Part shown: positions 43,022 through 55,699 of the stretch, one piece after another
How positions within the stretch are numbered: position 1 is the stretch's first letter
Layout of the letters: every line of letters begins with the position of its first letter
Assembly (NCBI GenBank): GCA_022478985.1
Contig: JAKSZP010009321.1
Location: 62,001-126,000, forward strand
Direction: 5' to 3'
Length of the DNA stretch: 64,000 nucleotides
Source of the DNA: Massospora cicadina
Taxonomy: Eukaryota > Entomophthoromycota > Entomophthoromycetes > Entomophthorales > Entomophthoraceae
Made by a program: the position numbers and the translations under genes
The notes under the pieces: generated by a model
Seen by the model: the letters and a program-made list of their open reading frames with translations, nothing else
Database searches by the model: none
What the model was told of the DNA's origin: nothing

Positions 43022-46000
43022 GGGGAAACCTTCACTCTAGGGATGCTGAATATCGCCGGACTCAAGGCCTCCCTGTCCCAGGCTAGGAAACTGAGTTTTT
43101 TATAAAACAATTTACCCGTGGATATCCTGGCCATCCAGGAAACCCACTGTCCACAAGGTTCCGAGGAAGCTTGGAAAACAATGCTCCTACCATCCCTATC
43201 CTTTTGGTCGAAGCACTGTGGGGTGCTAATTTGGAAAAACAAAATTTTTCAAATTTACATCTTCAGAAACATTCCTAAATGACCGAGTGCTCGTTGTCAC
43301 CTTCTCATGGGCCAATGTTGCACACACAATCATCAACATCTTTTCCCCAACCTGTGCACAAGAGCGTCGGGAATTTTTCTCATTGGTCAAATCCCTCCCG
43401 CTACCCCAGACCCTTTTGTAGTCAGCAACATGAAATGTTGGCTAACCTCACCAACGGACCGGTGGCCACCCTCACCCCACACCCCACAGGGTCACGTAGA
43501 ACTATGCATTCTAAAAGCCACCCTTGGGTTAATGGATGCGCTGCCATGACATGCCCCACTGCTCAAAAACATGATGCATCCCCACATCCACAACAGCCAA
43601 TTAAGGTCCATGACCCACATCGACCATATTCTAGCACCGGCGAAATTCCAACCCCACATCTCCCACTTCAAAACAATGAAAATGGAATTCTCTGACCACA
43701 GACTGGTCTCAATAATATACCACTTACCCGTCACAGTTGCAAAGGCCCCACATTGGTGCAAAATCTGCCCCCCAGAGCTTGCGTCACTAGGATTTTCCAC
43801 GTGGGTGTAAGAGGCAACTTTGGCAAAATCTTTTGTTGCACCATTTTGCGCGGACCCCATTTCCACATGGGCAACTATCAAAAAAGACACCATCCGCCAC
43901 TATCGCCATCTCTCATCCAGATGCTCACGAGCCACATTGGCGGTTATATTGCGCGCGCTGGCAGAATTGGCCCACTTGGAGTCCAATATTCCAGCCTCAG
44001 GATATAGCCCTGCATGGGGCCAGAAGTGGGCGGAGGCAGCAGCCCACCTCAACGCACTTGAAAGGCAACACAAACATCGGGTTTGTGTCCAATACAGGGC
44101 CACACGCATCACTAAAGGTGACAAGTGCACCGCATACTTCTTCAAAAAAAATTTTGCACCATGCCAGAGTGTGGCCTGCACACAGGTGCGAAGATTGGAT
44201 AATTCTATCATGGACACACTGGCTGAAGTGGCAATCAAAATGCAAAGATATTACTCTGAGTTATACTGAGCCAAACCAATTTAGCCAGCTGAAATGGCGG
44301 AATTTCTCGACAGAGCTCATATCCGCACCATTTTCTGATACCCAGAAATAATGAATTTAATTACTCCAAATGAATTATGGACTACCATTCGCGGTGCGCC
44401 AAACTGAAAATGCCCAGGCCCAGATGGCATTCCATATGAGTTCTACAAAAAATATTTTAAATACATATCCCCATTGCTGCTAGCCTCACTCAACCAAAGC
44501 CTGTTGGAAATGTGCCTCCTACCAGGAGGACATGAGGCTTTTACAGTCACACTCTTTAAGAAATGGGATAGGCTAGACTTAGCCAACTGGCACCCCATTT
44601 CTCTAACAAACACAGACACCAAAATTTTAACAAAAATCATGGCTAACCGTTTAGGGACTGTAGCATCTGCCACCATCTCTCCAGAACAATTCAGTTTCAT
44701 CCCCAGAAGGTCGATTTGGGATAACGTGCACTCTGTGGCTAATGTGTGTCAGTCCACAGCCTCTGGGGCACTTGTATTCTTGGACCAACAAAAGGCCTAT
44801 GATAGAGTAAACTGGGAATATCTTAGGGCCTTCCTCCAACAATTCCGCCTACCTCCCCGCTTCATTAACTGGGTGATGCTGCTCATGGAATCTGCAACAA
44901 TGGCTGTGCGCGGCCCAGGTTTCCTAACGGAAGTAGTCCATCCTCAAAGGGGCCTATGACAAGGGGACCCCCTGAGCCCACTCTTATACAACTTCAGCCT
45001 TGACCCACTACTGCGAAATGTGAATGCCCAACTCACTGGGGTCCATGTGCCAGGCCAAACCCCAGTCAAGATGATGGCATTTGCAGATGATTGCGTGGTG
45101 GGGGTGTCTAATAATAAAGATGCACGCGCGCTTGAAGCCCTCATCCAGGAATATTCCCGGGTAAGCAACGCGGCACTGAACGCCTCCAAAACTGAAATCA
45201 TCTTCCTTGGTTGGTTTCAGAACTGCTGGGCCCCAGCAAGTAGTTCCCCAACCCAGCCCAGCTGCTCGCCCAAGTCCACGCCTTACTAACTCAAAACACA
45301 CCGCTCCACTGGTGCTCCCCTTTGTGCTGCGACCTACCATAGGACCGGTACGCCATCTGGGCGTGTGGTTGGAGGCAGGAGGATACGCGTCAGCAGTAAT
45401 GGAGGGCCATATACTGGACAACGTGACGAAGCGAATCGCCTCTCTCAGAGCCCACCCTACTACCCTCACTGGCAGGGTTGTTCTTGCCAACTCTGTGCTC
45501 CTATCCAAAGTCTGGTTTGGAGCCCACGCCATCCCCTTCTCCCCAAGCTTCTTCAAATCCCTGTATGCTTTGCTACAAGGTTGGCTTTGGTCAGGCCGCC
45601 CTCCACCAGTACAGCTAGAGGTCATGTTTGGCCCTCATCATCATGGTGGCATGGGCCTACTTGACTTCAAAGCCCATGCCGCCAAGATCCTAGGCACCTG
45701 GATTGCGGCCATCACTGCTCCTACACTCCCATCCCAACACTGGTCCCGCGCGGCCCGCTCCAACTTCTCCTGAGCCTTGGGCCTCAACAATCCATCAAAC
45801 CCCCACTCTCTGATGAAATACCTCGCATCACACACATCAGCCACAGGTCCTCACGGGACCAAAACCCACTACAAACGAATCCTACTCTCCATGCGAAGCG
45901 CAGAGTGGAGAATTTGTATTAGTGGACATACAACCCAAAAGAGGCCGCCCCTCTCCTCAGTTCACACAAGAGGTACAGGGGCTACCCATCCATGATGGCG

Positions 46001-46727
46001 TGATCCCCATTCGACCCCAAGTCCTATCCAGGGTGGACTACCTGGACATGATGGACATCCCTTATTCCACTGAGACCCAAAAGACTATCTGGAAATACGC
46101 ACACCATCCTCTGTTGCAGCCTCAAGTCCGCTCCCATGTGTGGCGCTGCCTGAGGCGGGTGTATCGTACAGCTGAGCGCTCTAATGCTTTACACTCATCC
46201 TGTGTCGTGTGTGTGGCCAGTATGGAACGCTGTTTCACCGCCTGGAGAAGTGCCCCACCTCTAAAGTAATATGGCGCGAAGTCCAACGTCTGCTAACCAG
46301 GATCAAACACATCCCTTCAGTCTGTCAAGAGATATGTTTGCTTCATCAATGGCCTCCCCCTCCCACCCTTCCTCCGTGCTCTGGTAGTTGCAATCGCCAT
46401 GTGGACTATCTACACGATTGTCTTGGATGCCATCGCTGGATCCATCCCCACCCTCCCTGAAGCTGTCCACAGATTCTGGTCTCATTTGGTGGATCACTTT
46501 CAAGCGTGGATGTTTGGATATCTCCCACCACGTCGCTGGCAGCTGGTCTCCTCCTGGTTCCCAGTCTGGTTCATCAAATCAGACCCCTTCCTCCACACGT
46601 GCTCAATAGTGGCTACGCCCCCTACACACGTCCTCCCCCTTCCCATAAGTGGCGTTCCCGCTGGCAACAAGAGATAGCATCGCTTTTCTGGGGTGCCTCA
46701 CCTGGTACTGAGTTTTGTCTCATCTGA
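43019..46727 (+). pseudogene. LINE A ORF2, copy A3, broken
   Basis: Same architecture as A2. The endonuclease (43019-44000) has a QETHCP motif and a correct SDH (FSDHRLV, about 43692), but the GDMN motif is changed to SNMK near 43425. The reverse transcriptase has FTVTLFKKWDRLDLANW, QFSFIPRRSIWDN, FLDQQKAYDRVNW and an intact FADD at 45080-45091. The zinc-finger region near 46199-46260 has a two-base insertion (GTGTGTGTGG) that shifts the frame within the finger. Stops shared with A2 are TAA 43103-43105, TGA 43547-43549, TGA 44957-44959 and TGA 45771-45773. The final stop is at 46727. Confidence 0.85.
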
Positions 46728-46796
46728 GTCATATTTGGAAGTGTCCGTCCCATGGTCGGCCTTCCCCGCAATAAATTTAAAAATTAAGAGGTGATA

Positions 46797-48599
46797 TATG
46801 TTTTGGACTAGATTTAAAATATGAATCATCATACAAAACTAGATTTCATAATAATTCATAGGCTTATTCATTGAAGTCTAGTTTAAAATTTTATTTAAGA
46901 AATCTAGAAAGATATGATGTTGAGAATATGTTTGTAGGTTAAATTTGTTTATCAGAAAGGCTTTATTTCCAATTTAGGGGCACTTATTTAAATCAAATAT
47001 AAATAATATGTTACAGATGAAGCCCTAGTATGCCAGATGGAATTCTTTGACCTTTAGAAAGATCTCTAGATGATGATCAATATAATAGAAGATTTTAATA
47101 GAAAACCTATTAGATAATGGAAGACCTTGAACGGCCCTTATATAATCACTGTAGACCAGAATAAATTTCACCAGTGTCATATTTTTATACTAGCAAACTG
47201 AGATAATTGATAGTCATAATTGGTAACCAACAATAACATTTTATACCCCAAGATAAGCAAAATAACAATAGCTTCTTTTGATGGCCATACTAAACGCAGT
47301 GCTCCCATTGATGGTCATTTTACTGATACTCCTCTTTGAAAATGACAATCCCATTTAATACCCATCATAAAACCTGAATATTATCAGATAGGGTAAGCAT
47401 AAAATTTTAAAAGATAAATAGAACTCTAAAACAGACATAAATTTTCAATACCACCCAGATCCTAAATCAACACATATAATAAACAATAACCATTTAGTGA
47501 GTACCAAGGTCTCCACAACTAAGCAGGAAGCGGAAATTGAACAGGAAGATAACCAACATCTAGGCAAAAACCACTAGGAGACAAACCTCTTTCATTGGGT
47601 AAGTTAAGTAAGATGACTCTATGAACAAGGTTGAATTGAAGAAATAACTGTTACAGAGTTCCTGATGAACAAAAATATTTATTTAACTAATCTTTTCATT
47701 TCTAAATCACAACTTTGATTTTTACTTGATGTATAAAATATTTTTTTACTCTAATTACTTGACTTTTTTATATTATCATAAATTTTATCCTTGAAATTTT
47801 TTTTTTTATTATAAATGTTGATCTCCAGTGAACAGTCTGGGATCAGTTTAGAGCAACATTGCTAAAAAACCCCTGGGATATTCTTTAATGAGGCTTTATA
47901 ATAAGACACCTTGTGAAGATTGAGCTTCACAAGGAAGAGGTTGAAATAATCTACGTTGCGTTTTAGTTAGGCAGCCAACATATGAAGTTATCATCAAGGT
48001 GGCAACATAGTGCCCAAAAAATAAATTTTCAGTGGAAGCAGAAAAAATTCTATACAGAGAATTTTGATAGAATGTCAATTGAGCATGAAAAACTCATTAA
48101 GGACTTTCTCAAGTCTATACATAAAACTAAATATTGGTGTCTAATCTGTGTCATTTACAACCCCAACCTGTAACTCATTTACACCCGATAACAAAAGTTA
48201 AGCAATAGAGGGCTAAAGAGTTGACTCCAGTGCTCAGTATAGGGGTGAAGACCTCAGACATAATTAATGCAGAAAGTGATAATTTCGAAAGAAATGAGTA
48301 AAATTGAGCATATGGAGGCTTGCCATGGTAAAAGATCCTCAAAACTCTGATGATGGAGGAGGACGTCATTAAAGTAAAACTCAGAACTCTTGAAGAAGAA
48401 AATGGTGGATTTTAAACACAGTTTTAGTAAAACAAGAATATGTCCTGGTGGGCTCCCCTCCTTTTAATCCAATAGTCGATGGAACCTCAACTGTTAAATA
48501 AATTAAAAACACCTTGAAGGATTTTAGAGAGCAAATTTAATTTTTAAAATTTAATTAGTTTAAATATATGCATCCTGAAAAATATTAGAAGCGCTTGTG
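46797..48599. other. AT-rich spacer with a perfect stem-loop
   Basis: No gene or element end recognised. A 10-bp perfect inverted repeat CCTTGTGAAG / CTTCACAAGG with a six-base loop lies at 47909-47934. The right part may be decayed internal sequence of the − strand G1-family element that starts near 48800, but I cannot align it. Confidence 0.4.
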
Positions 48600-48873
48600 T
48601 CATAAGGCATGCTGATAATAATAAGACTGCGCTGGCATTCAGGATGAGTTACCACCCAAATCACCAACCATAATACCTCTGGTACAGCCATCCATATTGA
48701 GGGATGCAAAAGAAATGGGGCAATTGTGAGTGTTAGCCAGGAACCTCCAAAATTGTATCATACCCACAAAACGTCAGGCAACTTTTTAAACTAAATAAAA
48801 TTTGGATTTAGGAGCCAATGTTTTATTTAATTAAAAATGGTAAAGAGGAAAAAATTGGAGTGACAGAAGAACC

Positions 48874-49594
48874 TGTCAGGGGCCCTACATTATAAACTTA
48901 CTAACATAGAAAACAGGGACATATTCATTCACTTTTAAAATTAATTTTGAGATTTAACTACATTGACTTGACATTTAAAAACTTTAATATGCCAGATAAA
49001 GCTCATCCAGACCTGCTCACTTGAGCTCAAACTTTGCCGCCAAATTTTTCTTTCCAGCATGATCTTGCTTGGCAGATCATCAATGCTTCATCCATTGGGC
49101 AACTGAGTGCAACCATTGCCAGGACACATATATGTAGTTCCATTGAGTATGGAAGGGACTTAATGCGCCTGTAACTGTAAGATAAGGCTTGTGATTGCTA
49201 GCAGTGGAGGATAATAAAAGTTAGGTTTTCAGAACCTAAAGCTGATTTTATAAATCTATCTTTGCTGAATATCATTTACTACTTATCAGTGGAACACAAA
49301 CCAGTGGATACAACTTTTTGCGGTGGAGAATAGCTGCCAACCCTCTTCAGGCAATGGCCCCTAGCCACCGCCATTTCCTAAACACAGCACAAATTTTCTA
49401 GAGCAACTCATGGATTATTGGCATATAGGAAGAGGCACGATTTTCAAGGGATATGTTGTTGCCCACTTCTCATCTACCACATGGTATGAGTCGCCCATGG
49501 TGACAAGAGGGACAGCCGCTGACTTACTCCCTTTTATTTCCAAAACAGTAAAAAATCTCATTTAAGCTGCAGGGGTTGCTCCCCAAGACTTACA
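48874..49594 (-). repeat. LTR of the G1 family, − strand (721 bp)
   Basis: On the − strand it starts TGTAAGTCTTGGGGAGCAAC and ends CTGACA before GGTTCTTCTGTCACTCC, the counterpart of ACAGGTTCTGCTGTTGCTCC in G1. Its length agrees with the 709-bp 5' LTR of G1. Confidence 0.65.
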
Positions 49595-49679
49595 TTAACC
49601 TTCACCTTTTTGATTTGGAGGAGCACCTCCACCGGATACATGGGTGAGTGCAACATTCTGGTGCTCTTTAAGAATTTTA

Positions 49680-50760
49680 TAGCAAAGATGGAGGCAACCT
49701 TCTGTGAGGGCTAAGAGTGCCCAGGTATGTTAACAAAAAGCTTTTACCAACTCGCAGCAATTGAACAATCATGAGCGCTGACCCAGTTGTTCTCATAGGA
49801 ATGGATACCTTCCAGGCAACCAAGTAATGCAATGAGCAAGGTGATTTCCATGGTTCCAGAATGGCATCCACTTACGCTTCCTCTGAGCCCTTGGTTACAA
49901 TTGTTTCAGTGATGGCGAATTCCTTCTTTATAAAAGAGGGCAACTGAGAAGCATTGAAGACTGGGTGCTGCTTCCAATGATTGGGGAGACCCAACCAGAA
50001 TGCCTTATTGCCCAAATTCTCCTCCACCCTGTGAAGATTGGAACATTTGCTTGTGAACTCCCGTGAGGGAACCTTTGGATGCAGGTTTTGCATATCAAGA
50101 ATAACTAACAGATCCAACTTAATTTCATGGTCAAAAGTTTTTTATCAATTCATGAATTACTTGTAATCACTTATCGCCTTTTTCATGTGTTCTCAAACCA
50201 AAGATTGGTACACCAGATCTTCTGCAGCTGCTTTTTGGTGGCAGGAATCTCAGGGCGAAGGGAAGGACCCATGAGGAATGAGGGGTTATATCCAAGGTGG
50301 CTTCATAGATGGAAAACCCAGTTGATGAACAGGTGGTGTTATTATATAAAAACTGCATCAGGGAAAGGGTGGAAGCCCAGGTATCCTGTGTGACAGAGGC
50401 ATATCAATGGAGGTACTGCTCGAAGATCTGATTGACTCTCTCAGTTTGGCCATCTGACTAGGTGTGATATGCATGGATTAGCACAGATTGATTTCAAATG
50501 ACCCAACAATGCAAACCAAAAACGATTATTAATCTAAGGCCCTCAATAATTTAACACCTCCTAGTACAAGACAAACTTAAAAAATATGTGGAGGATGAGA
50601 ATCTGGTCAATCTCTTTGGTGGTAATGGCTGACATACAAGGGATGAAAAGGAAGAATTTTTATAAAGAGGTCAACTACCACCATAAATTCGTCAACCCCA
50701 TTGAAACAAGGAAGTTCAATAATGAAGTAAACAGATACTGAGGACCACAGACCTTATGCT
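49680..50760 (-). pseudogene. Integrase and chromodomain of the − strand G1-family element
   Basis: On the − strand: a SDGQTERVNQIFEQYL region near 50450 with the catalytic glutamate; then FLYNNTTCSSTGFSIYEA (about 50350-50300); then LGLPNHWKQHPVFNASQL (about 49995-49940), the conserved end of chromoviral integrases; then a chromodomain start HYLVAWK at about 49815. A frameshift lies inside the chromodomain (GYPYE is in another frame). The parts upstream of the integrase core are missing. Confidence 0.7.
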
Positions 50761-50792
50761 TTCTGCAGGGGATGGAAGAGACCATTCTTGCT

Positions 50793-51409
50793 TGTAAGAC
50801 TTTATCGTCCTCTCTGAAGGTCAGAGCCTTCAAAGGCTGTCAAATTATTATTCAAACGCGGTTCCAGCAAAATCTCTTAAGGTTAGGGTTCCCTAAGGCA
50901 ATCTCTCAACAGAATTTCTTGTTCAGCTACTCTGCTCACTTTGAACAGACAGAATCTTCTGTATAAAAACAGGCAGGAGAACTCCTAGTAAGTAACTATG
51001 CAAATATGAAGGTAATTTTATTAATCAAAATTTGGAAATATCTATGCCACCAAGGTACTTGGGATTGCCTAGAGGGAGCTTGGAGCGATAGTTAGGATTG
51101 AATAGGGTAATAAGACCTTATTAAGAATGTAGCGGATGCATAGGCTTTCTTTAAAATTGACTCTCTTTTGCCAGGGCAGCAGATTCCATGGACCTCCAAG
51201 TGGCAAGATCTTCACCAGCTGACTCAGTGCCTTTATTAGTTGAATTGGCAGATCATTCCAGGGTTTGAGCTTACTTTCTCCCTTTTGGGAGTTCATTATT
51301 TGTGTTGGTCTTAATAAACATTAAATCAGTGGATTTTCTTTGACCAAGTTTAGATTCAGGTCATTTTTAAAACTGGCTCTAATTTGTCTGATTCTCATGA
51401 TTCCTGACA
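50793..51409 (-). repeat. 3' LTR of G2 (about 617 bp)
   Basis: Begins (− strand) TGTCAGGAATCATGAGAATC and ends near CTTACA at 50793. It matches 58679-59296 along its length with moderate divergence: for example, the segment CCAAGTGGCAAGATCTT and the segment GAATTGGCAGATCATTCCAG occur in both. Confidence 0.8.
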
Positions 51410-51654
51410 GTGCCCCCCCTCAAGATCTTGCCAAAGAGGGACATAATTTTGGAGAAATCTAGCATGCACCAGATTTACAATGACACCTGACTTCACAGAG
51501 GCAATAGGATATTCAAGCCCATGATAAAAGATCACCCAGTATGGACCTGACCACAGAGTGTCAAGTTTATGATTTCAGCCTCTGAGCTGGTTATGATAGA
51601 ATAGGTTGAGGTCCACTAATTGGAATTCAGGAAGGACTGGCTGCTGGGCATTCG

Positions 51655-54600
51655 CTAATTAGTTTCCCTTTGTAAAATAGTGCCCATGGATCTAGCTACT
51701 AATGCTTGTAACCTATTTAATTCTTCAGTCAATCTTTGCATAGATAAGTCATTGGTTTCTGGCGTGGAAGTTTCAAGTATAGGCTGCACACTAGAGGGAA
51801 AAATTGGTTCTTGGCCATTAAGAGCTCGGAAAGGTGATGTTTGAACGATTTGATGATAGATAACGTAATATGCTAACAAGGCCTCCAGTAAGTATTCAAT
51901 CCATCTTGAAGGATCAGAGGAAGCCATCTTGTGAAGGATGGCAACTATGGAACCGTTTGCTTGTTCCACAGCTCCGTTGGTAGATGAAGGATAAGGTGTT
52001 ATAAAAGAATGATAAGTACCCATTAGAGAGTTAAGTTTGGCAACTACATCGGAGATAAGTTAGTGCCATTGTCAAATAGCTGTACCTTAGGTCTTCCGTG
52101 GCGACTGAATACCTGCTCCAGCAAGAAGTATGCAGTCACTTTGGAAGTTGAAGAGGCAACTGAGATAGCCTCGACCCATTTTATAAAATGATCAGCTGCT
52201 AGCATGATAAAACGATGAATGTACATTGCCATAGGCAGAGGACCATAACATTGATGCTACTTGTGGCAAATGGGGCCATGGGGCTTATGACGCGATGATG
52301 ATATAGAGGATTGGGCGGCCTCTGATTTGCACAAGTGAAGCATGAGTTAACAACATCATGGATTGTCTCGATTATTGCTTTCCAATAGCAGCAGTCTTTC
52401 ATCCATTAATGGGTCTTCTACACTGCGCCGTTCCCCATGGCAACATGAGCCTCCAGAGCGGATTTTGTCTGAGCAGAGGGTCAAACATAAGGTAGCCAAG
52501 AGGTCCTAACCTACTTATATATAAATATATTTTAATTGAGTATGAAAGCAATCTGCTTTAAGCGCTGTTGCGTCATCAATGGCTTGTGGCTCTACTCTTC
52601 AAGTTTTGCAATGGGCTTGTAGTCCGGTCCTCTTAGGAAGTATAAGGGCCAGGATAGGCAATCAGGACAACCCATCAATGTTTTGTTGTATTATACCTGC
52701 GTGGTGGACTATTAAGAAGTCACAATTCTGGAGCTTAAAGACTCATTGAGACAATTGTCCGTCCAGGTCTTTCATCTGTTGTAACCACCATAGTGAGGCA
52801 TGGTCCGTCACTACGTTGAAATGATTTTCATACAGAAGTAAAGAAATGTTTGTTGGCCTATAACACGGTTATACACTCATTTTTGGTTACGCTGTAATTT
52901 TGTTCTGCTCAGGTTAACGTCTTAATAAAGTAAGCTATGGGATGAAAAACTTGGCTTGCGTCCATTTGGGCCAGATTGGCCCCCACCGCCACATTGCTAG
53001 CGTCAGTAAATAAAATGAAGGGTTTATCAAACTCAGTATGTACCAGAATAGGGGCTATAGTAAAGGTTTTATATAAGACACTGAAGGACAGCTGTTGGTA
53101 ATCCTCCCATTTGAAAGGAACCTCTTTATGGAGGAGGTAGTTAGTGGCTTGAAGAGCTTGGCGAAGTGTAGTATAAATTTATTGGTAGTACCTAACCATG
53201 CTGAGAAATACCTGAATGTCATTCAAATTACTGGGCCACTTCATCTTCTCAACAGTGGTCACCTTATCAGGCAATGGAGAAATCCCTTTGCAGGTGACCT
53301 TATGACCAAGGAATTCCATTTTGGTATGAAAGAAATGACATTTGGTGGGATTTAGTATAAACGCAGCAGAGCGTAGCCGTCTAAATACTTCCTTCAAGTG
53401 GGCCAAATGCTGGTTGAACGTGCTCAAATTTACAGTTACATAATTCAGGTAGACCAGCACACATGACATCTTCAGTTCCCCCAACAGGCAGTCCATGACC
53501 CACTGGAAAGTGGCTGGGGCATTGCACAGCCCCTGAGGCATTCAAGTGGATGTGAATAATCCTTCACTTGCAATAATCGCGCATTTCTCTCAGTCATCTG
53601 GTTCAAGCTCAATTTGCTAGTACCCACCGGCAGAATCCATTGCAGAGAAAAATTGGGACTAGGCTAAGAGGCGTAAGGAGTCATTAATCCTAGGAGCAGG
53701 TAGATATTTTCTGAATAATGGCATTCATATGGCGGTAATCCATTACCACATGATGCCCTCCATCCTTCTTCTGCACAAGCAACAATGGAGAGGCCCAGGG
53801 ACTCTGGGATGGTATTAGCAGCCTGGCATCTAATAGTTGTTTTAATCTTTTTGTTTTTTGTGCTTCCTAAACTTTAGAATTCTGAGAGGAGCAGGTGAAA
53901 ATTGGAAGGGCATCTCTAGTCAGCACTTAATGTTGCACCTCCTTCATCATCCCAAAATTCTTTGGCCAGTGAAAATGTATATTTGCATATTCTTTGATTA
54001 GGGGCTGTTGGACGTTTGCCCTCCCAGCTGAGAAATAAGAATGTTTAATGTTGAATTCAGCCAAAGAGGGTAATGTCAGCCATTTGCAATTTTCCGATGT
54101 GGTTAAGAGTTCTTTTAGTAATAATAAAAATAAGGAAGTTGAGAAAATTGGCCAAAAGTCCCTGGCCAATTCTTGGTGGAACCCAATAATTGGGGAAATA
54201 CCAGTTCGAAACCTGTATGGGCACTAGTCATAATTTCAGCTGGTCAGATTACTTTGACCTCATCATGGACTTCAGGGGAATTTTTGGAAGGCACTCCCCT
54301 GACCCCAACAAAGTCCTCCCAAGTACCTGTGCGGGGACCCTCTCTTTTATAGGCTTGGTGGGGTCCCCCAAGGTGCAATAAATTTCTCAGGAGGTGATTG
54401 GCTTAAATTTATAAAAACGTTACCTCATGGGTACATTTGGGCCAATCAGAATTCTTCTTTCTTCGTTCCACTGCCCTGAAGCAAGTTCCTGAGCTATGAT
54501 ACGTTATTCCTGCATATTTCCTAATTTGGACTCATGTACATTATTCTAAACATATTCCCAAATTCCTTTTTGACCTTCAAAATTACTTAAATACATATTA

Positions 54601-55640
54601 GTTGGAGGTCAAGGATTATTGTTTTTCCCCTGTATTGCGCTTATAATAAAATCCTAATAAACCAATTTTTACTAGCACTTTACATCTAGCTTTATTTTAT
54701 TAAAAATCCTTTGTGGAAACCAGCCAGCGTAAAGCACCATTAAGCACCAATTCAGCTGGTTTCCCATAAGGGCGCAAGCCTGTTGTTGTTCACAAGTAAG
54801 TGTTTTGATGATTTCAACTCAACTTGGGCTATTGTAACATTTTTCATCTATCTCTAAGTCTTGCATGTCTCCACATTCTCAGATGGACTCAATCTGGTCA
54901 ACAGACAATATCTGTACATATGCAATGGGTCTGCTCCAAGTTATTTGCATTGTCCAATCCATAAAGTTTGTCATTAAGACAGTCATTGGGCCTTGGTAAA
55001 AGGAATATAGCACTCTAGTTCAGGTAAGGGGTTCTCATATGGTCAAATAAATTTCTCCTTGAATTTCCAATAGGTGGTCCAGCGGTATAATAACTTGAAA
55101 ACCAGTCTCCACTAGGATCTGCAGTTTTAGGTGATATGACTATGCAGCCAGGCGCGTAAACAGGCATTCCTTCCGTAGCCTCTGTGTGGGAAGGCGGCAA
55201 CTTGGTTTTTGGTCCAATTACCCAATAATCTAGCCATTCAATGCAGTCCAGGTGTTCCATAGGCAATATCAAGGTTTCCTCTTCCCTTTCTCCTTAATAT
55301 ATTTTTCATAAACAGAGGAATACGGTATCCTAAAATAGAAAAGTATGAATCCTTGTGGCTTATTTAGTATCAAATTCAAATAGGAACTGGGTGCCAATAA
55401 GCAAGTTGTAACCATCATTTTCTAACACAATGGTGGGAGCTGTAACAACCAGAGAGCTATATTGAAGAGACAAGGAGGAGTAGGCTCCCAGGGAGCGGTT
55501 ATAATGAGGCCCCTTTTTTCTGTAGTCCAGGGATTGGTTATATTCTGATACAGCCTTGATCCTCTTGACCAGCTGTGATGAAATAACATTGATGGGATAG
55601 CCAGTGTTAATGTTGGCCAATATCTTCGATTTGTGAACAA
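51655..55640 (-). pseudogene. Pol of G2 (protease, RT, RNase H, integrase), broken
   Basis: The protease has ANINTGYPINVISSQLV (about 55620-55570): the catalytic D-T-G is now N-T-G. The reverse transcriptase has [16 protein letters not shown] and [12 protein letters not shown] (about 53810-53720), MPQGLCNAPATFQWVM (53541), and VYLNYVTV where YVDD-type residues are expected. The integrase has a CFTC pair of its zinc region near 52350, AADHFIKWVEA (about 52195), a FDNGTNL motif (about 52065) and GAVEQANGSI (about 51985), so D, D and E positions can all be placed. Frameshifts and stops separate them, and the H-family LTR at 54191-54684 interrupts the region before the reverse transcriptase. Not functional. 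Confidence 0.75.
54191..54684 (-). repeat. LTR-like repeat of family H inside G2, − strand (about 494 bp)
   Basis: Aligns in inverted orientation with 57777-58280. Shared landmarks are GTCCAAATTAGG, TGCACCTTG, then GGGACCCC, CCTATAAAAG (TATA box 54344-54351), and a following leader with GGGTTCCAMC and GGACTTYTGGCCAATTTT. The TATA box and the near-equal lengths suggest an LTR; the boundaries are approximate and no target duplication was confirmed. Confidence 0.5.
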
Positions 55641-55699
55641 TGACCTCTACTCAAGTAACTTTGGTGCCAAAGTGAGGAATTGAGTAAATGAGGTTTCCT

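Larger units (their letters stand above)
41506..46779 (+). mobile_element. LINE family A, copy A3 (5.3 kb, most complete)
   Basis: Bounded by a perfect 17-bp target duplication AAAATTAAGAGGTGATA (41489-41505 and 46780-46796). The 5' end begins AAACTTTTCTTTCTCATTGC; from 41562 on it aligns with A2. It ends with GTGTCCGTCCCATGGTCGGCC, then CAATAAATTTAA. Different target duplications show that A2 and A3 arose from separate insertions and not from one duplicated block. Confidence 0.9.
48600..50792 (-). mobile_element. G1-family chromovirus, − strand: integrase end, LTR and truncated internal start
   Basis: Read on the − strand: integrase core and C-terminus (50760-49870), chromodomain (about 49850-49790), LTR (49594-48874), then the start of an internal region (48870-48600). 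The last segment matches 14600-14700 of G1: a GATGAGTTACCACCC segment with GTACAGCCATCCA nearby. It is cut on the right by the LTR of G2 at 50793. The internal-LTR-internal order is the same as at 13723-21475. Confidence 0.7.

Noticed and set aside
35461..46779. A2 and A3 as a tandem segmental duplication
   Set aside because: Each has its own perfect target duplication of different sequence and length, and the 5' ends differ by about 56 bases.
47982..48173. A 63-codon + strand frame in the spacer
   Set aside because: Short, AT-driven composition (Lys, Asn, Ile rich), no similarity or context to support it.
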